From Puffinus mauretanicus (lineage: Eukaryota > Chordata > Aves > Procellariiformes > Procellariidae): a stretch of 64,000 nt of DNA. Position numbers and translations under genes: made by a program. The notes under the pieces are model-generated. The model made no database searches and was not told the origin of the DNA. It was given only the letters and a program-made list of their open reading frames with translations. Position 1 is the first letter of the stretch; each line of letters begins with the position of its first letter. This document shows, one piece after another, positions 47,324 to 56,342 of the stretch. The stretch is from assembly GCA_023333565.1 (NCBI GenBank), contig JAJKFH010003256.1:372001-436000 (forward strand), in the 5' to 3' direction.

Positions 47324-50300
47324 CTGGTGAAGGCAGAAAAGCGCACGCGTTAACTGTGAGGGTTTAAGTGACTGGAATGCTCTCATCAGAGATGCACACA
47401 AGAAACAGGAGCCAGAAGCTCCAAGGAGGTGAGGTGCTCTTGATCTACAGCAAAACCATGACAAGGGGCTGGATCTCTCCCTGCCACCCTCCTCCGGGCC
47501 AGTGCAGGCACACAGGCATTGGGGCTACTTGGGCCAAGCTCCTTCCCACACCCAGGCACGTGCTACAGGGCTCTCACCTCAGGTAGAACAGCACGTAAGC
47601 CTGCTGGTTGAGGACCACTTTGATGTTGCTGGAACGGACCAGGTCATCGTTCATTTGATACCACTGCCCATTGCTGGCCTGCAGGAGAAGAGAGAACAGG
47701 GTCGGGCTGTGTCCGGGGGACCCTCCTGGCCTGAAGAGCAGCAGGAACAGCGCCCGTCAGCAGAGCTCCTCTCCCCAAAACCCACAGGTGGCCTAGGGCA
47801 GGCAAGGGGACTCTGCGACAGCAGACCTCCACGCTTCCTGCGGCGGAGCACAGCCTGTACCCCCATCCCCTTTCTGCACGCTACAGGTACCCAGGAGCAC
47901 CCCCCAGCCCGGAGGGGGTGCCAAGAAAGTGCCCTGGGCTCACCTTCACATAGCAGTAGTAGTGCCCCGCGTGGCAGCTGTACCCAGAGTGCACCAGCAC
48001 TGCATAGAGTCCATACATAACAGGATCCCCGTTGTTCTGAGACATGTAAGGGCGGATGTTCAAGAACTCAGGATACCCCACGTCCTGCAGAGAGAGGATG
48101 TCTCAGGAGCCTGCACAGCAGAGGGCTTTCTTGCTAGAGCAAGAGCAGCTCAGCTGTCCTACGAGTCCCATCTCTCGAGGGAGGGGGGACCTGCTCTCTT
48201 CAGGCAGAGGTCATGGTGAGGAAGATGCCAGGATGAGCCAAACTCCCACCACACCGCACAGCTGGGGAAGGGCTGCAGGACTGCAGCAGAGCTCGCACTG
48301 CACACAGGATCAACTCCCACCCTGCTCTGGGCAGCAGGGCCTCAGGCCAGGAGACAGACCCAGCTCTGGATTGCTGAGCACTCACCTTTGTGATTTTGCC
48401 TCCACCAAAGTTGGTAAAGCGCTTCAACGAGAGTGTGAGAACATTGGAGGCTCGGTGGATGGTGAAGCGTTTGCTGGCCGGCACTTTCTTTTTGCATCTG
48501 CACAGGAAGAGCTCGAGCTATTCAAGCTGTTCCACCACCCAGATGATTGCCAGCCCTGGCCAAGTGGCAAACCCCACAGAATTGACCCTGCTGACACCAG
48601 CCACTGTTCCAGGGCACCTGCTCATGGCCATATCTGCTGGCCCAGGTCCTCCTCACAACAGGAGGGAGCTGAGGAGCGTCAGGCTTTACCACAGGCTTCC
48701 ATGGCCACGTTCCTCGTGGTTTAGCTGTGGAGCAGGTAGAGAGGCCCTCCCACATTGCGGCAGGCTTTCCACCTGCTTCCCACCAGCACATCCGTGGGCC
48801 CCTTCCCGCCCGCAGCCCCACACACTCACTTGGCACACATGTAGGCGTTCTCCCCGCCCAGCATGTCCGACTTCACAAACAGCTCCAGCGCCCGCACTAT
48901 GTTTGCAGCTTGCTGCAAGGACAGAGGAGAGGTCAGGGCACAAGTGGGCTGTCCACACAACAGCCCAGCTCCCTGCTGAGACACTGGCTCTGAGAGATAA
49001 CACAGAGCGTGAATACAGGGCCACAGACTACACCAAACCCGTGAGCCTGCCACCGGCTAGGCACTGGCCAGCATGCTGCGAGGGACAGCTGCTCTGCCCC
49101 CCAACACCACAGAGCCTCAACGGAGGAGTCGTGGCTCAGGCAATGGGCACCGCTGTGCCAGACAGAGAAGGCAGTGCAACAACAGAAGCTGCTTCCCTCT
49201 TGCCTGCACCGTGCCTTGACACTGGCAGGTTAAGGAGCCTTGAGAGCAGTAATGGTGCAGTTGCAGGAACATCCCCCGCGAGAGCAGAGCTCTTTCCCAA
49301 CCCCAACGCTGCTGCAGTACCCTGATCTCCAGTGCCAGGTCCAGGTAAGGGTCATAGGTGTCCGAGACGCTCCTGCACACGGAGCACTTCACTGCAAAAG
49401 AAAGAGCAATGAGCACGCCCTGGCACAACACCTGCACCCCAGCACAGCGCAGGCAGCTGCAGTATTCCCCCTCTCTGGGTTTGGGCTCTGAGATGTCAGC
49501 ACCAGGATTCACAGCCTCGCAAGGAGGAAGGCTGGCAATTCCTTTATGTGCTGGGACAGCAAGTCTTGCTAGATAGCTGGCAACATGGGTTCCTTTGCTG
49601 GTGGCAGTGAGCTGGGGACCCACAGCCAACAGCTTTTTCCACTGCCACAACAGGGGTTGCGACCCACAGGTACCGCAAGACTGACCAACTGCAGCTCTGG
49701 ATAATTTACAGGTTAGCAATTTTCCCAAAAGATTTTTACTGCAAGGCTCTCAGGGAAACAGCAGCCCTGAGAGTCACAGGACCAGGACCTGGCAGGCAGC
49801 ACTCACCACGGGACCGCAGGTAACCGCCAAAGATCTGGTGAACCAGCGTCGTGGCCTGGGTCTGGCGATCTAACCTAGAGACAGCAGCACTGGATCTCAC
49901 ACCGCCCCTCCACAACGGCCACCACTGTGTCCTCAGGACAGCTCCCCTACGCGCTCTGGCCAGCTGATGGGCTGTAGAGTTCCGGGAGCAGAGGGAAGTC
50001 ACAGCCTCTGCCAGTCTGCTCTCCCAGGGCTGGAGCTCAAGGGTGGCACCAGGCTCCAATGCACACCTTCCTCTAGAAGGAGCAGAAACTCCTGGCCGGA
50101 GCTCAGAGCTGGGCACTGCAGACACAGGCAGGATTCCTGGGACGGAGGGCCCAGGGGAAAGGTGCTCACCCACAGCCAGAGCTGGGGCTGAACTAGCAAG
50201 CACTGCCTGGATTCCTTGGCAATTGGGACAGGAACCAAACCCATAGTAGCCTCAGGATTTGGGGACAGGATTGCAGCTATGCTGGGGCAGAGGTGTCAGG

Positions 50301-52365
50301 AGAAGGGAGAAGGCAGACAACAGTCCAGAGCTGTGTCACAGAGGGGCAGAGAGTTGGGCCATCCAACTGAGGCCCTTGGAGTCACTACCTCCGTCTATGA
50401 GTCCGACCTGGGGGACATGTTCACCCCACAGTCCTCTCCTGCAGGTGCAGGGGACTAGCAAGGGGACAGCAGAGAAGAGCAGTGACAGGCCATCAGAGGC
50501 CCCACATACTTGGTACAGCCATTCAGGCAGGCCTTCTGCATGGCGTCAATGGTGTAACGCAGGAACTCGTGTGCATCCTCCTGGCTGCCGAAGCGGATGT
50601 GCTGGGCAATTTCTGCAGGAGAGGGAGGAATCAGCTCCAGCATGTGCTGCAACAGATCCAGGCCCTCCCTCTCTCCCCTGCAGCAGGGACTCCGGGGTTT
50701 GAGCCCCCTCAACACAAACCAGACATCAGACTCATACCGACCACGGGGGAAGCCCCATGCAGCCCTTGAAGTCACCAACCCCTGGCAGGCTCAGTGAGTC
50801 ATCTCAGAAGAGCTGTCTGCCAAGACCTGCCCCGATCTCAAAGGTTCTGCTCCTGCATTAGTCACCGCTCTCCTGCATGGCTATGGGAGGGGAGGGGAGG
50901 GCAGCCATCCTTACTCTTGAGGTCTCGGATGAAGGACACTGGCTTTATTGCATTGCCGCTGTTGGCAAAAGCCTGGATCATGTGGTTCTGCATAACGCAC
51001 ATCATGCAAAAGCCTCCTTGGTGACCTGGAGCAGGAGAGGAGAAGACAGGATGTTGGGAACAAACCCAGGAGAGATGGAAGCAGTACAAGGGATGGGGGA
51101 TCTCTGGTCCAACACAGCTCAGCCTGGGGCTGCTCTGGGGCATCCCAGGTACACAGGGACCAGCACATGCCACCCCGGCTGGTGCAGCCCCAGTCACAGT
51201 ATCAGCCACTGCAACCCCCCCCAGAGGAGACAGCATTCACATGGCTGGAAAACAGGACACAGGTACTCACTGGAAGAGCTCACAGGTTGGCCCCGAGGTG
51301 CAGATCCCACCAGAGCCCTATGGACGGGGCTGCGAGCCCCGCATGCTCCCCTTGGTCACAGCTCGGAGCAGTGCCCACCAGATTCCCTTTGAAAGCCACC
51401 CATAAACAGCACCTGCTGCCTGTATGCTGCCTTCTGCCCTGCCCTCACCCAGTCCCCACAGGCAGGGGCTGTTTGGGACTCCCAGCTCAGCCCCCAAGTA
51501 AGCCAGAAGACCCTGTTCAACCCATCTTAGTCCTGGCTAGGCCCAGCAGAGACAAAGCCTCCCCAGACACAAGGATGCAGAGCTCAGGAATGCTGCTACG
51601 GCCGGGAAAAGCGAGCCGTACGCAGGAACAACCTCTCAATGGAGAAATGCGCAGGAGGGAGCAGAGAAGGCACATTCCGACACCTGCAAGCCCCTCGACA
51701 GAGCCACGCGCAGAGGTGCTGAGCGCAGCACTGGGAGCAGGACAGGCGGGCGCTCCTCCTCCCTGCCAGTGCAACCGCCCCGGCCCTGCCGCCCGCTGCG
51801 CCAGGCCTCCCCACTCACAGGTGCGGCTGTGCTCCTTGGAGAGCAGGTAGTTGGCGAGCGGCGGCGTGTAGGTCAGGCACTGCACGGTGGAGTTGAGGAA
51901 GCATGTGTTGCCCAGATTGTGCAGCCCGGCGCCGATCCGATAGATCCGCTCCCACTTCATGGAGAGGTGCTCCACAGGGAAGAGCACCTTCTGGGGTGCG
52001 GGGACCCCATCCCCCAGGCGCCCTGGGGCATGGCCGCTGCCTGCGGGGAGAGCGGTGATGAGCTGCAGGGGTGCGGAGCGCAGGGAGGGCCCCCCTCTCC
52101 CTCTCTACCTACCCTGCTTGCTGGGCAGCCCCTCCTCGGGGCCGCGGTGGCGGCCGGCGGCCTCGGCTCGGGGGTTGAGCAGCACGTACTTCCCCCGCAG
52201 CAGCTCCAGCTGGCAGGAGAAGCCGCGGCTGGCGGGCTCGAACTCGATCTTCTGGAGCAGCACCTTCTTGGCCGAGGCGGCCAGCAGCCGGCCCAGCTCC
52301 CCGTCTTCGCCCGCCTCCCGCCGGCCCGGCTTCAGCGCCTCCTTCAGCTTCTCCACGATTGGCAT
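42783..52365 (-). CDS. USP36: USP36, nucleolar ubiquitin carboxyl-terminal hydrolase 36 (complete)
   Basis: Cysteine protease of the USP family that removes ubiquitin from nucleolar and nuclear proteins. Known substrates of the mammalian enzyme include fibrillarin, RNA polymerase I subunits and MYC. Exons in coding order: 52113-52365 (start), 51819-52040, 50915-51025, 50510-50612, 49807-49874, 49321-49391, 48830-48912, 48386-48497, 47944-48084, 47578-47678, 47185-47323, 46216-46905, 45429-45553, 44464-44982, 44026-44189, 43405-43575, 43006-43121, 42783-42914 (stop TGA). Phases agree throughout and total 3,321 nt, 1,106 residues (human about 1,121). The chosen start [14 protein letters not shown] matches the mammalian N-terminus. 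The catalytic Cys and His fall at residues 131 and 382, exactly the human numbers. The C-terminal half is low complexity and diverged. The last 40 residues ([19 protein letters not shown]) are conserved and basic, in the nucleolar-targeting region. Confidence 0.97.
45590..45770. repeat. Polypurine/polypyrimidine tract in a USP36 intron
   Basis: About 180 bp with a strong purine bias on the plus strand (pyrimidines on the gene strand), including GGAAAAAAGGAAGGAAGGAA near 45736, just upstream of exon 45429-45553. Confidence 0.7.
47578..52040 (-). CDS. USP36: USP36 catalytic USP domain exons
   Basis: Exons 2-10 of USP36. The Cys box [13 protein letters not shown] carries the nucleophile C131 (exon 51819-52040). 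[20 protein letters not shown] is in exon 50510-50612. The finger region supplies metal-binding CxxC pairs: VKCSVC in exon 49321-49391, and CAKC formed across the junction of exons 48830-48912 and 48386-48497. The His box [15 protein letters not shown] with H382 is in exon 47944-48084, followed by [10 protein letters not shown] and the end of the fold [11 protein letters not shown]. All catalytic and zinc-binding positions are present, so the enzyme should be active. Confidence 0.97.
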
Positions 52366-52718
52366 GGCGGGGCCCGGCGGCCCCGGCTGCGGGGAGGGGG
52401 CGGGCGGTTGAGCGGGGGCGCCGGCCGGCTCCGCTCCCGGCGCCGGGCCGCGCGTTGCCGGGGCAACAGGCCGCGGCCTAGGCCCGCCGCAGGCCCGGCC
52501 CCGCCGCCGCGCACCCCGGAGGTCTCAGCGGGCCCCCGCCCGCCGCCGCTACGGGCACCGCGCCCTCCCGCCCGCGACCTTGAGCGCCGCAACGCCGCCC
52601 CGGTCCGCCCGCCGCCACGTGGGGCCCGCCCGGTACCGGCGCTCCGCCGCGCCCGCTCCAGAGCCGGCCCCGCGGACAGGACAGGGGAAGGCGGAGCGGA
52701 GCGCAGGCCCCGGCGCCG

Positions 52719-52790
52719 CCTCGCCTCGCCTCGCCTGGCCTGGCCTGGCCTGGCCCGGCCCGGCCTGGCCTGGCCTGGCCCGGCCCGGCC
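52719..52790. repeat. Pentanucleotide (GCCTG/GCCCG)n array beside the USP36 exon 1 donor
   Basis: About 14 units of CCTGG/CCCGG/CCTCG type, ending 6 bp from the exon 1 donor, inside intron 1. On the RNA strand this is a G-rich run of GGCCA and GGGCC units. Confidence 0.9.
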
Positions 52791-52798
52791 GCACTCAC

Positions 52799-52860
52799 CA
52801 TCCGGGTCTCCGCCGCCGCGCGCACGTGTCGCCGCCTTAAAGGGAAGACGGCCACTCGCC
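52799..52860 (-). other. USP36: USP36 first exon (right end uncertain)
   Basis: A donor GGATG|GTGAGTGC lies at 52797-52798 on the minus strand, and exon 2 begins after an acceptor at 52387-52388, 21 nt before the accepted ATG. The right end of the exon (transcription start) cannot be read from the sequence. The last three bases of the exon are ATG and are in frame with the main coding sequence after splicing (see findings). Confidence 0.6.
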
Positions 52861-53619
52861 CGCCGCCGCCACCAAGTCCTTCCGCGCCCGTCCCTTACGG
52901 GGGCGGGGGCAGCGCCGGTCCCGCCCCCTGCCGCGGACGCGCTCACTCGGCCCAGCCCACTGACCCCACCCCTCACTCCGCCGCCCGCCACGCTCCGTGT
53001 CCCGGGGCGGACTGGAGGCGGAGCCGCGCCTGCGGCCGGTGGCGTCAGTGACGCGTTCGTTGTGCGCAGGCGCGCGGCACCGCGGCGGGGGCGGCCCGGC
53101 CCCGCTCCAGCACCCGGCGCCGCCGCCGGGCCCGGCCCCCTTAGGCACCGCGGTCAGCGCTGCCGGCAGCGATCTGAAAGCGGCCCCGCGGCAGCTCCTC
53201 CCCTCGCCGCCTTCTTCGTTCCCCTCCGTCCCTGGGGGCCGGGCAGGCGGCGGGAGCCCGGCGGCCCCGCGGGTCTGAGCTGACACCCAGCGGGATTCCT
53301 CTGACCTCGGCTGAGGAGGGCCCGGGGGCGCCGGCTGAGCCGCCGCACGGCCGAGCCGGAGCAGTGGCCCCGCCGCCGCTCTCCCCTGCCCGGGGGCTCC
53401 CGGTGCAGACACCCCGCACGCAACCGGTGCGACTCCAGCGCCTGGTGAGGAGAGACAGAAATTACAGCACAGGGACCATACAGCCGGTGGCAAAACAAGT
53501 GGAAATATTAAACTCAAAGATAGACTACCAGCAGAGACAGGAGTAAATGGCACATATGATATAACCATACAGTAAGCGAACGGGAGTCGTATATGGGATT
53601 GATTAGAGGTTGGGGTTTT

Positions 53620-55025
53620 TTTTTTCTTTTTCTTTCTTTTTAATTTTTCTCTTTAATATGTTGAAATTGCCCAGACTGGTCCAGTACGACATCTTAAACC
53701 TTACAGGGACGCACAGCATGAAAACGCCCCCAGAGCAGTACTGCGGGGATTATTCCCGGCATGCTCCCAAAGCTGCGGTAAGGGGCAGCGGGCACATGCG
53801 CTGGTGCTGCCCGTGTCGCAGATGGGCAGCTCCATGGCACACGCCAGTGCCGCTGCAATGTGGGAATGGCTCAGAGAAAGCGGGGCCCGAGGTGTGTGGG
53901 AGCCGGAGGGGACGGGTTTTCCTGCAGCTGCGCTGCCGCCTGCGCCCAGCCGGGTGCCGGGCTGCATCCCCTCTGCCGCAGAGGAGGGAGCTCGTCCGGC
54001 CGCAATGCCGCAGCACTGCTGAAGGCCGCGGCACACTCAGCAAACAGCTGCATGAGGCGATGATAAACACCCTGCACCCAGGCCACTGGAGCTCCTGCCT
54101 CTGGTGCCCTGCCGGGGGAACTCCCTGCCGAGCCCTGCTGCCTGCCTGCCTGCAGAGGCTGGTGGGCCTAAGCCCAACGGCGGCAGCTGCAGAATGGTCT
54201 GGCAGCAGCTTTCTGCCTGTGCAGGAGTTTGCAGTGGGAATGGACCCTCCCACGATGCTGGGGAAGGCAGTGAACCCCGCGCTCACCTCTGTGTCCCCAT
54301 GGGGCAAGGAGTATGTGGAGAGAAGGGCAGCAGCGCCTGGGTGCATGCAGGGGGGGGTCACCCCAGACAAGCTAATGTGCTCCTCCGGCTTTTTGGGACA
54401 AGGCAGCTGTGCAGGAGCTTTCTGGCCCAGGGAAAGGCCTGTAGCCCCTCGCACACAGCCGGGGGCTCTGCTGCATGGTAAAGTCCCCCGGAGACCCTCC
54501 CTGGAGGGCTGTACCCTTCTTGCACCCCAAAGGGAGGGATGGGCGGTGGGTGGGGAGGGGGATAGCGGGGTCCCTGGTGCTGGAGGGCGGCCGGGGACAC
54601 TGCGGTGGGGAGGGCTGCCTGGCGAGAGCTGCTGGGGTGGCTCCCCGCAGCGGGGGCACTGGTAGACCTGCTACGCAGACGGGGCAGCTCCCGCCACTCG
54701 CGAGGGTTCGATTCCTTCACAGCTGCCGGGGCGCCAGGGCTGAGCGTGGCCAGGCGGGGACACAGCCCCGGCGAGGGGGTCCCCCATGCCCCGCTCAGCC
54801 CTGCTGCGAGTGTGGGAGCGCCCAGCATGGCCATGGGCTGCCAGGTGCCTGCGACAGAGCAGGTCCCCGTCCCTGACCCCTGCACGCGCGTGGCAGCTGC
54901 CACAGCCCAGGGACCCCCATGGCCGAGCAGATTTTCATGCTGTCTCCAGGAATTGATATCAGCGTGGACCAGTCTAACATCTCGCAGGTTTTTTTCTACT
55001 GGCTACTGGAATGCGCTCGTTTGGC
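53620..55025 (-). other. TIMP2: TIMP2 3' UTR (probable extent)
   Basis: Sequence after the TAA at 55026-55028 has no further exon-like frame on the minus strand. No AATAAA is seen. The first signal candidates are two ATTAAA variants at 53639-53644 and 53652-53657 in an A+T-rich stretch 0.8 kb from USP36 exon 1. The intervening 1.4 kb is G+C rich. Extent and cleavage point are inferred. Confidence 0.45.
53639..53657 (-). terminator. TIMP2: Two ATTAAA poly(A)-signal variants, TIMP2 candidate 3' end
   Basis: TTTAAT on the plus strand at 53639-53644 and 53652-53657, so ATTAAA on the gene strand, the most common variant signal. Both sit beside a T-rich run at 53615-53641. Confidence 0.45.
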
Positions 55026-56342
55026 TTAGGGGTCCTCAATGTCGAGAAACTCTTGCTTGGGGGGGGCCATGCCGCGGTACCAGGCGCACGAGCCGTCGCT
55101 CCTCTTGATGCAAGCATAGTGCTTCGCCTGCCGTCCATCCACGTTGTTCTTCTCCATCGCCCAGTCTGTCCAGAGACACTCGTCCGAGGAGGAGACGAAG
55201 CAGGGGATGGAGAGGCAGCGCGAGATCTGCGCACAACAGAGACCGTCACCAACCACTCTGAGGGGGGAACGCCGGGGCGGGAGGAAGTAGCACGGGGCGA
55301 CTGGGGCTGGTGGTCCAGCTCTGGACCAGGGATGCAAGGCTCCCCCATCCCTGCGGGGCACAGCAGGGATGTGACTCTGATGCGGGGGGACTGAGGGAAC
55401 CCCTGGGTGCAGGTCCCAGGGCTGGCCTCGGTTCCCAGCTGGAGGGAGCCAGAGGCTCGGCTGCCCTTCCCACATCCCCACCCGCGTGCTGGGCCCCCTG
55501 CACAGCGTCATCCTTGAAGGGGAAGAGCATCTTGCCGCAGAGCCCGTGCCTGCCTCAGGGCTGCAGACCACTCACCTTGCACTCGCAGCCCATCTGGTAC
55601 CGCTGGTTTAGGCTCTTCTTCTGGGTGGGGCTCAGCGAGTCCCAGGTGGAGACCAAGTCACAGAGCGTGATGTGCATCTTGCCATTGCCCTCTGACTTGC
55701 CTGGGGAGAGGCCAGACAGACCACTCAGAGGGTCCCCCCGGGTGCCCCGGGACCCGACGTTGCCTTGGGGTGCCTGGGACTCAGGCCAACCTGGGGGGCT
55801 GGAGGCCGCTGCAATCTGGCCCCTCCTGCCGTGCAGTGTCCCCGGGAAGTAGAGGCTCATCCCCCAGCTGCCCCTGCCACAGCCCGGGACTGCCAAGCGC
55901 GGCCAGGACACAGCTGGGGGGTCCACCGAGGGCTGGTGGTGGGAGCAGGAGGAGGTGGGGGCCCCGTGCCTGGGGAGAGGGCACACACATCACTGGCATA
56001 TCAGGAGGCACATAACGTCCCCCGAGAGCCCTCCCTCGTGGACACTCACCTGCGATGAGATACTCCTTCTTCCCGCCGGTGTCCAGCAGCCGGCCGCACA
56101 CGGCGGTGGACGGAGCCGTGTAGATGAACTCTATGTCCTTGTCGGGGCCCTTAAACATCTGGGGAGAAGGAGTGGGAGTGAGTGGCTGGCACAGAGGCTG
56201 CCCCGTCCCCCCCAGTCTCCTGCCCTGATATGCCCCATTACCTTGATCTGCTTGATTTCATACTGGATTCGTTTGATCGGATTCCCGTATATATCATTCC
56301 CCGAATCCACCTCTTTCGCAGAGACGGCCTTTGCTCGGATCA
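55026..56342 (-). CDS. TIMP2: TIMP2, metalloproteinase inhibitor 2 (exons 2-5; exon 1 not in the window)
   Basis: Secreted inhibitor of matrix metalloproteinases that also bridges MMP14 and pro-MMP2. Exons in coding order: 56242-56342, 56050-56158, 55576-55700, 55026-55226 (stop TAA). All phases agree. Landmarks are [20 protein letters not shown] (exon 2), [16 protein letters not shown] (exon 3), GKMHITLCD and YQMGCECK (exon 4), and [13 protein letters not shown] with the acidic tail QEFLDIEDP (exon 5). Nine of the family's twelve cysteines are here. The remaining three, with the signal peptide and N-terminal CSCSP, belong to exon 1. Compared with mammalian TIMP2 the C-terminal domain is unexpectedly diverged ([18 protein letters not shown]), and AVCGVSLDVGG reads [11 protein letters not shown]. 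The neighbour USP36 supports TIMP2 itself, but a TIMP2-like paralogue cannot be excluded. Confidence 0.9.

Larger units (their letters stand above)
52340..53440. promoter_or_regulatory. USP36: USP36 CpG-island promoter
   Basis: Dense CpG sequence around USP36 exon 1 with several GC boxes (for example 52899-52908), a CACGTG at 52823-52828 and an NRF1-like TGCGCAGGCGCG at 53063-53074. No TATA box is seen. The island extends 600 bp upstream of exon 1, which would also permit divergent transcription to the right. A plus-strand donor-like CCTG|GTGAGG at 53442 is the only hint of that. Confidence 0.75.

Noticed and set aside
51769..53283. 504-codon open frame on the plus strand
   Set aside because: It is antisense to USP36 exons 1-2 and the CpG-island promoter. 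The product is low-complexity Arg, Pro and Ala, as expected from CpG-rich DNA.
53300..53452. An extra upstream USP36 exon on the minus strand
   Set aside because: There is a fair acceptor-like CTCACCAG at about 53444 and a donor-like GTCAGAGG near 53308, but no support for transcription from further right. The same segment also has a plus-strand donor, so the signals are ambiguous.
54653..54725. A functional tRNA gene
   Set aside because: A and B boxes are present, but the acceptor and anticodon stems do not pair and the D loop is only five bases.
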